The notes beneath the pieces are model-generated. The model saw only the letters and a program-made list of their open reading frames with translations, did no database searches and had not been told where the DNA came from. Positions 8,177 to 15,768 of a DNA stretch of 64,000 bases are shown here, one piece after another. Each line of letters begins with the position of its first letter. The stretch's first letter is position 1. The translations under genes and the position numbers were made by a program. This DNA comes from DASRDZ01 sp035652335 (lineage in GTDB: Bacteria > Chloroflexota > Dormibacteria > Aeolococcales > Aeolococcaceae): NCBI GenBank assembly GCA_035652335.1, contig DASRDZ010000092.1, positions 1 to 64,000 on the forward strand. The letters are read 5' to 3'.

Positions 8177-10114
8177 GTGTCCGCCTACGTCATCTCCGGG
8201 CTGGTGCTGGGGTCGATCTACGCCATCGCGGCGACCGGCCTGGTGCTCACCTTCAAGTCCTCGCGGATCTTCAACTTCGGGCACGGCGCCATCGCCTTCC
8301 TGATCGCGCGGATGTACTACCAGTTCGCCCAGGTGTGGCACTGGAACACGGCGCTCTCGGCGGTGGCGGCCATCCTCGTCGTGGCGCCGCTCTTCGGCGT
8401 GTTCCTCTGGGCGGTGCTGTTCCGCCATCTCGCCGGTGCGTCGCCGGTGGTGCGCCTGGTCGCGACGATCGGGCTCTTCGTCGCCCTCCCCTCCATCGCC
8501 GAGATGGTCTTCGGCTACGACCCCACCCTCAACACTCTGGGACTCGCGGGAGCGAAGCCTGCCGTCTACGCCGTCTTCGGCGTCACCCTCAACCTCGACC
8601 AGGTGCTGGTGCTCGGCTTCGCCGTGCTGGTGGCGCTGGGAATGGCCGCGACGATGCGCTTCACCACCTTCGGGCTGCTCATTCGCGCCGTCGTCGACTC
8701 CCCCGCTGTGTGCCGGCTGGTCGGCACCGACCCCGAGCGCGTGTCGATGGGCGCGTGGGCGCTCGGCTCGCTGCTGGCAGGTCTCGCGGGGGTGCTGCTG
8801 ACTCCGCTGGTGAGCCTCGACATCACCTCCTTCAACCTGCTCATGATCGCCTCCTTCGCGGTCGTGGTGGTGGCCCGCTTCGAGAGCCTCCTCGTCGCCT
8901 TCGCGGGGGGCATCGTGATCGGCGTGCTGCAGCAGATCCTCACCAAGTTCGTCCCCACCGACAACGCCGTGCTGCGCGGACTGGTGCCGAGCCTTCCCTT
9001 CGTCCTGCTGGTGATCTTCCTGCTCTTCTGGGGCGCCACGCGCGAGGTCGCCAGCACCCCGGCGCGCTCGACGCCCGCCGTCGCGCGGGTCGAGGTTCGC
9101 GCGCCGTCGCGACGCCGCAGCGGGGCGACCATCGCGGTGTGGGGCGCCCTGCTGGTGATCGCCGTGCCCGTGCTGCTCAACAGCTTCTGGATCGGGCTCT
9201 TCTCCGAGGCGGTGGCGGCCGGCACCATCTTCCTGTCGTTCACGGTGATCACCGGGCAGGCGGGGATCATCTCGCTGGGCCAGTCGACCCTCGCCGGGAT
9301 CGGCGCCATCGCGGTGGGGCAGTTCGGCACCGCGTTCGGCTGGCCGATGCTCCTGTCGGTGTTCCTCGCGGGACTCTGCGCGGCGGTGCTGGGCATGGTC
9401 GTGGCCGCGGTGTCGGTGCGCCTCGGCGATCTCTACGTCGCGCTGACGACGCTGGGCATGGGCCTGCTGCTGGAGAACCTGGTCTATCCGATCGGCCGCT
9501 TCGCCAACCTCTCCATCGGCGCGGCGGTGCGACCGCCGGTGATCGGTCCAGTCGACTTCAGCGGTGGCACCGCCTTCTACTTCCTGGCGCTCGGCGTCTT
9601 CGTTCTGCTTGCGCTGGTGGTGTTCAACCTGCGCCGCTCCAGCACCGGCCTCGAGCTGGCGGCGATGCGCAGCGACGCGGTGCGCGCCACCACGCTCGGC
9701 ATCCGCCCCTGGCGGCTCAAGATCCTCGCCTTCGGCATCGCCGCCTTCATCGCCGGCGTCGGCGGCAGCATGCTGGCGCTGTACGAGATGCGCTCGCTGC
9801 CGTCGAACTACCTGACCACGACGGGGCTCGTGTGGTTCGCGGTGGTCGCCACCATGGGCGTGCGCTCCATCGGTGCAGCGCTGATCGCGGGCATCGTGTT
9901 CATCCTGCTGCCACAGCTCTTCTCCGACCATCTCGGCCAGCAATGGCAGGAACTCCCCACCGTGCTGTTCGGGCTCGGCGCCGTGGTGGTGGCGCGCCAT
10001 CCCGACGGACTGGTTGCCGTGCTGGGAGCCCAGCTCCTGCGGGTGCGACGGCGCGTGGTCAGCGCCATCCGTCCCGGGGCCGCGCTGCGGCCGGCGGGGC
10101 GCGGCGCCGAGTGA
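8177..10114 (+). CDS. Fused LivH-LivM branched-chain amino acid-type ABC permease
   Basis: This 645-residue inner-membrane protein has two permease domains in one chain. Residues 1-300 match LivH (SAYVISGLVLGSIYAIAATG start; GLLIRAVVDSP coupling region). After a charged linker (about 305-320), residues 320-620 match LivM (GQAGIISLGQSTLAGIGA; AMRSDAVRATTLGI coupling region). Normally these are two subunits that pair with LivG/LivF ATPases and a periplasmic binding protein. None of those partners lies nearby, so this permease is an orphan in the window or uses subunits encoded elsewhere. The substrate could be branched-chain amino acids, urea or another small molecule. The GTG start is preceded by a weak AGGCG. 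Confidence 0.87.
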   Translation: MSAYVISGLVLGSIYAIAATGLVLTFKSSRIFNFGHGAIAFLIARMYYQFAQVWHWNTALSAVAAILVVAPLFGVFLWAVLFRHLAGASPVVRLVATIGLFVALPSIAEMVFGYDPTLNTLGLAGAKPAVYAVFGVTLNLDQVLVLGFAVLVALGMAATMRFTTFGLLIRAVVDSPAVCRLVGTDPERVSMGAWALGSLLAGLAGVLLTPLVSLDITSFNLLMIASFAVVVVARFESLLVAFAGGIVIGVLQQILTKFVPTDNAVLRGLVPSLPFVLLVIFLLFWGATREVASTPARSTPAVARVEVRAPSRRRSGATIAVWGALLVIAVPVLLNSFWIGLFSEAVAAGTIFLSFTVITGQAGIISLGQSTLAGIGAIAVGQFGTAFGWPMLLSVFLAGLCAAVLGMVVAAVSVRLGDLYVALTTLGMGLLLENLVYPIGRFANLSIGAAVRPPVIGPVDFSGGTAFYFLALGVFVLLALVVFNLRRSSTGLELAAMRSDAVRATTLGIRPWRLKILAFGIAAFIAGVGGSMLALYEMRSLPSNYLTTTGLVWFAVVATMGVRSIGAALIAGIVFILLPQLFSDHLGQQWQELPTVLFGLGAVVVARHPDGLVAVLGAQLLRVRRRVVSAIRPGAALRPAGRGAE

Positions 10115-10131
10115 GGCGGGTCAGCCCCGCC
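10115..10131 (+). terminator. GC hairpin at the end of the LivHM gene
   Basis: GGCGGG and CCCGCC pair around a 5-nt loop; the stem begins at 10115, one base after the stop codon. No T-run follows. Terminator role is inferred from position. Confidence 0.4.
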
Positions 10132-10212
10132 GCCCGGCAGCGGCGTCACGCGACACGGTGACGCCACTGCTCGGGGACGACGCCGGCGCGCTGATCGCCG
10201 GGTTCGCGGACG

Positions 10213-10698
10213 CTACGCCGCCTTCCTCGTCCCGCGGCGGGCACCGGTCGCGGTTCGACGGGCCGCAGGCGACCTGCGCCGCGGCGCGGTCGCGACCGCC
10301 TTCTCGCGGTGCCGGGCGAGGGGTGGCGTCACCGTCTCGACGAGCCCGCGAAGCGCGGATCGCTGCGACTCGAGGACCCGCTCGGCGAGTCCGTACGCGG
10401 ACGCGACGGCGTCGCCTGCCGACGGCAGCGTGCCCCCGGCCGAGACGTTCGGCGTCACACCGTCGAGCAGCGGCACGAGCGCCTCGCGCTGCGCCTTCAA
10501 CATCCTCACGGCGAACGCGAGGGCACTGTCGATGACGTCCGCCGGGGCGGGCACCGTCTCGACCACCTTGGTGACCGCCTTCAGCATCCGCTTTTCGTCG
10601 CGGTCGACCTGCGCCCACGTCTCCTTGAGGAGCCCGTCCTTGGGTCCGGTGCGACGAACCGCCGAGGTGCCCCGCTTCGTTCTGGTTGGCGTCCTCAT
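10213..10698 (-). CDS. Small helical protein with basic Ala/Arg/Lys-rich tail, unknown function
   Basis: The protein has 161 residues from an ATG at 10698 with a strong ribosome site (GAGGAGGAGG, about 7 nt upstream). The N-terminus is basic (MRTPTRTKRG), the middle (30-125) is predicted helical and amphipathic, and the last 35 residues are rich in Arg, Ala and Thr, like histone H1-type or phasin-associated tails. I do not recognise a family with confidence. A phasin-like or nucleoid-associated role would fit the composition, but neither is shown. A longer frame through this start exists but lacks a ribosome site. Confidence 0.6.
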   Translation of the reverse strand: MRTPTRTKRGTSAVRRTGPKDGLLKETWAQVDRDEKRMLKAVTKVVETVPAPADVIDSALAFAVRMLKAQREALVPLLDGVTPNVSAGGTLPSAGDAVASAYGLAERVLESQRSALRGLVETVTPPLARHREKAVATAPRRRSPAARRTATGARRGTRKAA

Positions 10699-10866
10699 AG
10701 CTGTCCTCCTCCTCGAGACCGAGGCTCGCCCGTATGTCCACGGGCGACGAAATCCAGTCTGCACGGTGCGCAGAGGACCGTCCAAGAGGCTTATGACCTT
10801 CGAGTCGAGGTCGATCACGGGACTTGGCCCCGCCGGCGGGCGCCGGGTGCCGTGATCGTCGCGCTG

Positions 10867-10977
10867 TCAGCGCCGTCGCAGCAGCCCGATCAGCTCGGCC
10901 TGCGAGTGGACGTCGATGGGCAGCCCGAGTTCCTGAAGCTGGCCCACCCTCTCGTCCACGCGGCGTGCTCGGACGTC
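10867..10977 (-). pseudogene. Remnant of a gene 3' end, minus strand
   Basis: A short minus-strand frame ends with VDERVGQLQELGLPIDVHSQ then AELIGLLRRR and a stop, and looks like a genuine protein C-terminus. It abuts the EAL remnant on the other strand at about 10980, with no start or ribosome site. It reads like the last 36 residues of a regulatory protein, but the family is not identified. Confidence 0.3.
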
Positions 10978-10981
10978 GCCG

Positions 10982-11152
10982 CGCGCGGCGGTGCGCGCCC
11001 TGGTCGGCTACGCCAACGACATCGGCTCGGCCGTCATCGCCGAGGGCATCGAGGACGTCTCCGAGCGCGATCTCTGTCTGGAGCTGGGCGTCGAACTCGG
11101 GCAGGGCTGGCTGTACGGTCGTCTGCAGCCCGCCGATCGCATCGCCGTCTGA
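10982..11152 (+). pseudogene. C-terminal fragment of an EAL (c-di-GMP phosphodiesterase) domain
   Basis: The frame reads AVRALVGYANDIGSAVIAEG, then IEDVSERDLCLELGVELGQG, then WLYGRLQPADRI and a stop. The AEGIE and GVELGQGW motifs match the end of EAL domains, where the Glu of the AEG(I/V)E motif is a catalytic-site residue. The first 200 or so residues of the domain are missing and no start is present. It is a decayed gene end beside the att-like repeats, and may record an earlier insertion event. Confidence 0.6.
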
Positions 11153-11185
11153 GCGCACAGCGATCGGGGCTGGCACGGTGACAAA

Positions 11186-11208
11186 CAACACGCGGAGCGA
11201 GAGGGATT
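11186..11208. repeat. 23-bp att-like repeat, outer copy
   Basis: These 23 bp recur exactly at 11879-11901. The last 17 bp match the start of the 63-bp tRNA-Ser repeat (acceptor and part of the T arm), and the first six bases (CAACAC) are shared only between these two copies. The match to the tRNA ends after position 11208. It is probably an old attachment junction next to the main element. Confidence 0.65.
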
Positions 11209-11260
11209 TGGCTCCCCGGCTGCCACGTATGGCCGCGTCTTGCGTGAGCGGGCCTGTCCG

Positions 11261-11554
11261 CTAGGAACCCTGCTGTACGGACGCCACCTTGATCACGCGA
11301 AGGCGAGACGGTGCGGCTGCGGGAGCGTCACCATGCAGCACTTCCGGAGAAGGGTCGTATCCATTGGGCCACATGATGGTTCGCGATTGCGGGTCGACCA
11401 CCACACGCGCGAAGTAATCGGGGTCGCGCAGGGGCTCAGCAAGCGGCCCCCACAGGTCGTCGGCGAAGTCCGCCTCTGTCACCGCGCCGTCATCGAACGT
11501 CAGTCGTAGACGGTACTCGGGCAGCACCTCGACGGTGGTCACGCGCACGGCCAT
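11261..11554 (-). CDS. DUF2442-family protein
   Basis: This 97-residue protein has the DUF2442 pattern: RVTTVEVLPEYRLRLTFDDG, then a DL(W) core with GPLAEPLRDPDYFARVVVD and TIMWPNGYDPSPEVLHG. The function of DUF2442 is not established. Members are often encoded next to DUF4160 proteins, as here, with 12 nt between the stop of the first gene and this ATG. The pairing of two small genes in a mobile context has led to the idea of a toxin-antitoxin-like module, which is inference. Both genes lie between exact 23-bp repeats. Confidence 0.75.
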   Translation of the reverse strand: MAVRVTTVEVLPEYRLRLTFDDGAVTEADFADDLWGPLAEPLRDPDYFARVVVDPQSRTIMWPNGYDPSPEVLHGDAPAAAPSRLRVIKVASVQQGS

Positions 11555-11566
11555 GCCGAGTCCATG

Positions 11567-11827
11567 CTACGGCAGAGGAGCGATGGGCAGGAGTTCTCGA
11601 TGCTCCTGCGCACGGCGCCAGTCCTCTGCCAGCTCGGGCCGATGCATCAGCGCCCACTCGCGCACCAGGCGCAAGGCTCGGGCAGGCAACTGGCCGTTGA
11701 GCAGCCGGAGATCATCGATCGCCACCTGCGCCCACGTGTCACCGTACTGCGCGTGAAAGTGCGCCGGCGGGTGGTCCGGGCGGTACATCCAGATGACGAT
11801 GCCGTAGAACTCGCTGATCCGAGGCAC
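11567..11827 (-). CDS. DUF4160-family protein
   Basis: This 86-residue protein has the DUF4160 hallmark: PRISEFYGIVIWMYRPDHPP and AHFHAQYGD, followed by a helical C-terminus with LNGQLPARALRLVREWALMH. It starts with GTG at 11827 and a weak ribosome site. It is upstream of, and probably co-transcribed with, the DUF2442 gene. The molecular function of the family is unknown; association with DUF2442 in genome neighbourhoods suggests the two proteins act together. Confidence 0.75.
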   Translation of the reverse strand: MPRISEFYGIVIWMYRPDHPPAHFHAQYGDTWAQVAIDDLRLLNGQLPARALRLVREWALMHRPELAEDWRRAQEHRELLPIAPLP

Positions 11828-11878
11828 GAACTGGCATACCGCCGCGCGGCGATGCTACGCAAGCAGGTATATTCGCGA

Positions 11879-11901
11879 CAACACGCGGAGCGAGAGGGAT
11901 T
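11879..11901. repeat. 23-bp att-like repeat, inner copy
   Basis: This copy is identical to 11186-11208 and overlaps the left end of the 63-bp tRNA-Ser repeat. The two copies bracket the DUF4160/DUF2442 gene pair, 693 bp apart. Confidence 0.65.
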
Positions 11902-11947
11902 CGAACCCTCGAAGCGGGGTATACCCGCTTACCGCATTTCCAGTGCG
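11885..11947. repeat. Left attachment site (63-bp tRNA-Ser 3' duplicate)
   Basis: All 63 bases match 23835-23897. The copy covers the acceptor 3' strand, T arm, variable arm and part of the anticodon arm of tRNA-Ser(GGA), then diverges. It lacks the D arm, the 5' half and the encoded CCA, so it is not a functional tRNA. Confidence 0.9.
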
Positions 11948-12170
11948 TCCCTTGGGGTGAGGCAGGAGACGGAGGGGGATTGCTCGTGCTCAGAATCGCC
12001 TTCTGCCTGGGCCGCCGTGCCCTCCCGTACCCACATGTCGCCGCAGGACGTGGGTATGGACGTGGGTACGGCTCTCTAACCCAAGGCCGTCACAAGTTTG
12101 CCCCTCGACTGGGGCCTCGGAGCCGGATGGGATCGGGAAACGGGAGCCGGCCGCTTTGGCTCGACCGCTG
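11948..12170. other. Left end of the element, non-coding
   Basis: Apart from the arm-type repeats at 12026-12068 I see no supportable gene here. The sigma-propeller gene ends at 12171. Confidence 0.5.
12026..12068. promoter_or_regulatory. Left integrase arm-type sites
   Basis: Three copies of a GTGGGTA core lie here: one inverted (CGTACCCAC, 12026-12034) and two direct (ACGTGGGTA at 12048-12056 and 12060-12068, 12 bp apart). Two more direct copies sit at the right end at almost the same distance from the repeat core. This is the arrangement expected for arm-binding sites of a tyrosine integrase. Confidence 0.65.
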
Positions 12171-14000
12171 TCAGCAGGTTGAAGCCCAGGAGAGGCCGTC
12201 GTCAGTCGAGCAGAGAAGGGAGCGACCGGGGCCCGCATACGCGGCGACGCCGACGATCAGCCGCCCGTCGGGAAGCCGCGTCATGGACGGGAAGTTCATG
12301 AGCTCGTTGACGGTTGAGGCCACGGGCGCCGTGGCGTCGCCGACCAATGAGCGCAGGGCGGACACCACGTTCCCCCCGGACGACTGCTCCTGCGTGATGA
12401 TGTCGAGCTTGTGGCTCTTGGCGTAGTCCGCCGCGGGGAGGATGGCGAGGACGGTACGGTTGCCCAGGTGGATGGTTCGCGTGTCGCCGTCGACAGTTGC
12501 GGCCACGACGCCGTTCGGGGCGGCCTGCGCCGTGAAGTAGGTCTTGTCCAAGGCGAAGGTCGGCGAGATGACGGGCGCGGTAGACACCGGCGCGCTGGCC
12601 AGTCGCCGGCAGGGCTCGGCGCCCGTGCAGGCGTAGATCGCGGTATCGCCGAGGCTGCCCGCATCGACGTACACGGCAGCCGCCCCAGCGCCGCTGAAGA
12701 CGCTAGAGATGCGCATGATGCCGGAGGGGAGCGTGGTCAGCGGCACCACCGAGTTGTCGCGCTCGCTGTAGAGCATCACCTGCGCACCGAACTGCTGAGC
12801 AGCGAGGAAGATCAGGGTATTCCCCCTGCCGGAGGTCGGGTCGACCGCTGCTGTTCCGAGGGCCAAGGGGACGACGGGTCGAAAGGTTCGTCCGCTGTTG
12901 TCGCTTCGTTGCAGTCCGAGCTCACCCGAAAGCGCGTAGATCGTGGGATCGGCCGGGTAGTCGGGAGGCAGCAGCACCCTGAAGGAACCGAGGGCCGCGT
13001 AGCTGAGGGGCTGCCAGGTATGTCCGGCGTCCTGGCTGCGCCACAGGGTCGCGCATTTGGGGGAGCAGTACGTCCCCGAAGCGCCGAAGATGGTGTGGTC
13101 GTTCTGGTAGTTCGGTGACGGGGTGAACGCCGAGAAGCTGGCGCGCGGATCAGGCGGGATCCCCGGGGAAGGGGCCGGCTGCGTCACCGCGTGCGGGAGG
13201 GGCGCGGTGCCCGCGTGCGCTGCAGCCAGCGCCCGGGCCGCGCGCAGCCCGGTGAGCCCACCAGCTGTCGATGCAACGGCAGCGGCGGGCGGCTGGGTCG
13301 CCGCCGTGATCGCGGGTTTGGCGGGGAAGCGCGTCGGCGGAGATGCACCGAGACCGGCTGTAGCGAGGATGCCGAGGAGCAGTGGACAGATCACCTGCTG
13401 CGCTTGGTCGGAGCTCAAGAACAGCGCTCCGGCATGGCCGCGACCGTGCGCCAGTCGCCGGAGCAGGCGGCCGAGCGCCTCTCCGTTGATGAGCGGCATG
13501 AGCACCGCGGCAGGAGCGCCGATCAACCGTCGCGCGTGTCGGCGCGCACGCGACATCCGTTGCGCTGCACAGTCGACGCTGACGCCCGTCTGCTCGGCGA
13601 TCTCGCCGAGCGATAGCCCGCGGAAGGCATGTGCGAAGAGGCGACGCTCCGTAGCGTCGAGCCGGCGCCACACGAAGCGCAGCAGTCCGCGGTCGACGGC
13701 CGCGTCCTCGGGGCACCGTTCCGCGCATGCCGTGCTGAAGTCGACCTTGCTGTGCCGCCGCAGACGCCGCCTCAGCTCGTCCCGGCAGACGTTGCGCGCC
13801 ACGACGACGAGGTAGCTCGCGGGATCGCCCTCAAGGCGGTCTATCCGCTGTGCCACGCGGGCGAACGTCTCCTGGACAGCGTCCTCCGCGTCGCCGCGGT
13901 CGTGGAGCATGGCGAAGCAGATCGCGTAGATGCGGTGGTGCTCTGCCGCGTACAGGGCTTCCGTGTCCCCGCCGGGAATGGGCCGCGCTTCGGCCGTCAC
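12171..14000 (-). CDS. ECF-sigma-like / transmembrane / Asp-box propeller fusion, paralogue 1
   Basis: This 609-residue protein starts at GTG 14000, chosen because GGGAGGGAA lies 5-13 nt upstream; an in-frame ATG at 14066 lacks a ribosome site. Residues 20-85 are a sigma region 2 (RGDAEDAVQETFARV), and 112-158 a region 4 helix-turn-helix (LSLGEIAEQTGVSVDCAAQR). One hydrophobic segment lies at about 202-219, then a Pro/Ala-rich linker, then from about 300 a propeller-like exterior with three Asp-box turns (SQDAGHTW, SDNSGRTF, STDDGLSW) and several Cys. The expected topology puts the sigma domain in the cytoplasm and the propeller outside. Regulated release by proteolysis is inferred. It is clearly related to the gene at 17758. 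Confidence 0.8.
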   Translation of the reverse strand: MTAEARPIPGGDTEALYAAEHHRIYAICFAMLHDRGDAEDAVQETFARVAQRIDRLEGDPASYLVVVARNVCRDELRRRLRRHSKVDFSTACAERCPEDAAVDRGLLRFVWRRLDATERRLFAHAFRGLSLGEIAEQTGVSVDCAAQRMSRARRHARRLIGAPAAVLMPLINGEALGRLLRRLAHGRGHAGALFLSSDQAQQVICPLLLGILATAGLGASPPTRFPAKPAITAATQPPAAAVASTAGGLTGLRAARALAAAHAGTAPLPHAVTQPAPSPGIPPDPRASFSAFTPSPNYQNDHTIFGASGTYCSPKCATLWRSQDAGHTWQPLSYAALGSFRVLLPPDYPADPTIYALSGELGLQRSDNSGRTFRPVVPLALGTAAVDPTSGRGNTLIFLAAQQFGAQVMLYSERDNSVVPLTTLPSGIMRISSVFSGAGAAAVYVDAGSLGDTAIYACTGAEPCRRLASAPVSTAPVISPTFALDKTYFTAQAAPNGVVAATVDGDTRTIHLGNRTVLAILPAADYAKSHKLDIITQEQSSGGNVVSALRSLVGDATAPVASTVNELMNFPSMTRLPDGRLIVGVAAYAGPGRSLLCSTDDGLSWASTC

Positions 14001-14186
14001 GATGGTTCCCTCCCACGCGACGCCACTGTCGGTCGCGCCCTGCTCATCATAACCGGAATGTCCCATACCAGTGAATGGCTAGAGGTTGTGCACCAGCGAT
14101 GAGGGAGTTGGTGCCGGGCATGGTGGAGCAAATGCGGCAACACAGTGCTGGTGGGTGCCGAGCTTCCTGCTACAGCATGAGCGTCA

Positions 14187-14753
14187 TCAACAATGAGCGG
14201 CAAGGGTGAAGGTCTCGCGGACCACGGTGGCAGGACCACCATTTGCCGTGCCTGCGGCCACCGTCACTGTCCCGATCGGAGCGGTGGCGGCGACCGTCCA
14301 CGTTGCGCGGGCAACACCACGAGCGTCGGTCGCCAAGACCCCATACCCGCCGTAGCTGTTGCCAAACTTTCCATCGGCGTACTGGCTGTTGAATGACACG
14401 GAGTATCCCGGTCGGCTGTACGCCGTGAGACTCTGAGTACCTCCCGGCACCACGCAGTTCGCGCCAAGTGCGAGAGTGAAAGAGATCCCGGCCGTTGCCG
14501 ATGGGACCGCGGTGGCACGCGGAGCCGCGCGTTCAGGACTGACCGTACCGCGTGGTGTGCCACGTGGTAACCCGTCTGCGTTCGTCACGGGAGGGCCCGA
14601 CGGTTCGGCGGAGGACGCACCCGGGTGTGTCGGCCCATCTACGGCGGCGCGGTCTTGGGCAACCGCGCCCGACCCGTGCAACGTGCGCACACCAAGAAAT
14701 ACCGCTGAGACCAGAAATGCGACCGCTACCGCGGTCACGGCGGCACGTCTCAT
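14187..14753 (-). CDS. Secreted Ig-like-fold protein, unknown
   Basis: This 188-residue protein has a signal peptide or anchor at residues 3-30, a disordered Pro/Thr/Ala-rich stretch (35-90) and a compact C-terminal beta-rich domain (about 92-188). The domain has one Cys near its start (GANCVVPGG) and one at the end (AAHC), a likely disulfide. Phrases such as TDARGVARATWTV and GTVTVAAGTANG resemble bacterial Ig-like folds. Its ATG overlaps the stop of the metalloprotease gene (ATGA), so it is the last gene of a three-gene operon of exported proteins. Function unknown; an adhesin-like or substrate role is inference. Confidence 0.65.
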   Translation of the reverse strand: MRRAAVTAVAVAFLVSAVFLGVRTLHGSGAVAQDRAAVDGPTHPGASSAEPSGPPVTNADGLPRGTPRGTVSPERAAPRATAVPSATAGISFTLALGANCVVPGGTQSLTAYSRPGYSVSFNSQYADGKFGNSYGGYGVLATDARGVARATWTVAATAPIGTVTVAAGTANGGPATVVRETFTLAAHC

Positions 14754-15754
14754 GGGTCGTACAGCGTCGGCATTGGCGCCGAGGTGGGATAAAGGTGACG
14801 GAGACCAAGCACGTCACCCATGCCGGGAGTGTCTGCGTCTCGACAACCTATTAAGGTGCCATAACACCATTTCTCATCCGGGCCTGGGTACATCGTCAGC
14901 TCGATTGCAGCGTCCTGACCATTGACCGTGACACCACTTCCAGGATGGGCGAGCCCCAGAACGTGCCCCAACTCGTGAGAGGTCACGTCTTGCACGTCGA
15001 TCCCTGCATTGGGCGCGGAGCCATAGCTGTCGCATCGGCTACCGCCGGCTGGGTCACATGGCTCCCACGTCCAACGCTCGCCTACGTGGAGCACGATGTC
15101 CCACGCAGTCAGCGTGTTGCAAGTGTTGCAGGTTGTCTCCGTATCGGCTTGACCATCTTCCGGACCATCGCCCGTCGAGAACCCGATCACACTGTTGAAC
15201 GCGGGCTGTTCGGTCGTTAGACCATCGTCGATCAGCACAACGCTAGGGTCCGCAGTCATCCACGCGTTTGCCGCAGAATCAATAGCCTGTTGCACCAACT
15301 GGGCGCTAAGCCCTCCGAGCGGCGCGGGCGCCGTGGCGTTCACCTTGTAGTGCAGGACGACTCGTCCACTGTTGTCCGGTATCCATCGCTGCCCCGATAG
15401 TGCGTACAGTGAGCAGGAACGCGGATCAGGGCAACCGCTTGGAGGCGGCGACGTCGTCGCGGCTGTCCCGCCACTCGACTGAGGCGGGGAGCCTGTCGCT
15501 CGGCTCCCGCCCCTTGATGCCGTTGCGCTCGACGAGTATGCACTTTCGCCGGAGGGCAGGGTACCGGGTGCCACCGCGTTGGCGGTAGCACCCGGCGAGA
15601 TCGTCGGTGTGGCTACCCCACCTTCGTCTGTGGATGCACCTGTCGCGGGATTACCAGCGACCGTCGCGTGTTCGTGGGCTGACGGTCCACCGCAGGCGCA
15701 CAGGAGAAGCACCGCGGAGGCCATCGCTGCCAGCGACCGGGGTAGCTGATTCAC
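14750..15754 (-). CDS. Matrixin-type (M10) metalloprotease lipoprotein
   Basis: This 334-residue protein has a signal peptide ending LLLCAC|GG-like, consistent with a lipobox Cys at about residue 21. A Ser/Thr/Pro-rich linker (25-105) follows, then a peptidase domain with HELGHVLGLAHP at about 262-273, the zinc motif HExxHxxGxxH of metzincins. A downstream MYP supplies the expected Met-turn. Family knowledge: a secreted zinc endopeptidase of M10A. It starts with GTG and follows the upstream gene by 14 nt. Being on the same element as two surface-sensor sigma fusions, it could act on extracellular proteins or on the sensors themselves; that link is inference. Confidence 0.82.
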   Translation of the reverse strand: MNQLPRSLAAMASAVLLLCACGGPSAHEHATVAGNPATGASTDEGGVATPTISPGATANAVAPGTLPSGESAYSSSATASRGGSRATGSPPQSSGGTAATTSPPPSGCPDPRSCSLYALSGQRWIPDNSGRVVLHYKVNATAPAPLGGLSAQLVQQAIDSAANAWMTADPSVVLIDDGLTTEQPAFNSVIGFSTGDGPEDGQADTETTCNTCNTLTAWDIVLHVGERWTWEPCDPAGGSRCDSYGSAPNAGIDVQDVTSHELGHVLGLAHPGSGVTVNGQDAAIELTMYPGPDEKWCYGTLIGCRDADTPGMGDVLGLRHLYPTSAPMPTLYDP

Positions 15755-15768
15755 CTAGTCTCTATTCC

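Noticed and set aside
4629..8303. A 1224-codon plus-strand frame across the surface protein and MFS genes
   Set aside because: Antisense to two genes with clear motifs; its composition is typical of a high-GC shadow frame.
10121..11191. A 356-codon minus-strand frame
   Set aside because: Crosses the helical-protein gene and EAL remnant in another frame, with no ribosome site or domain.
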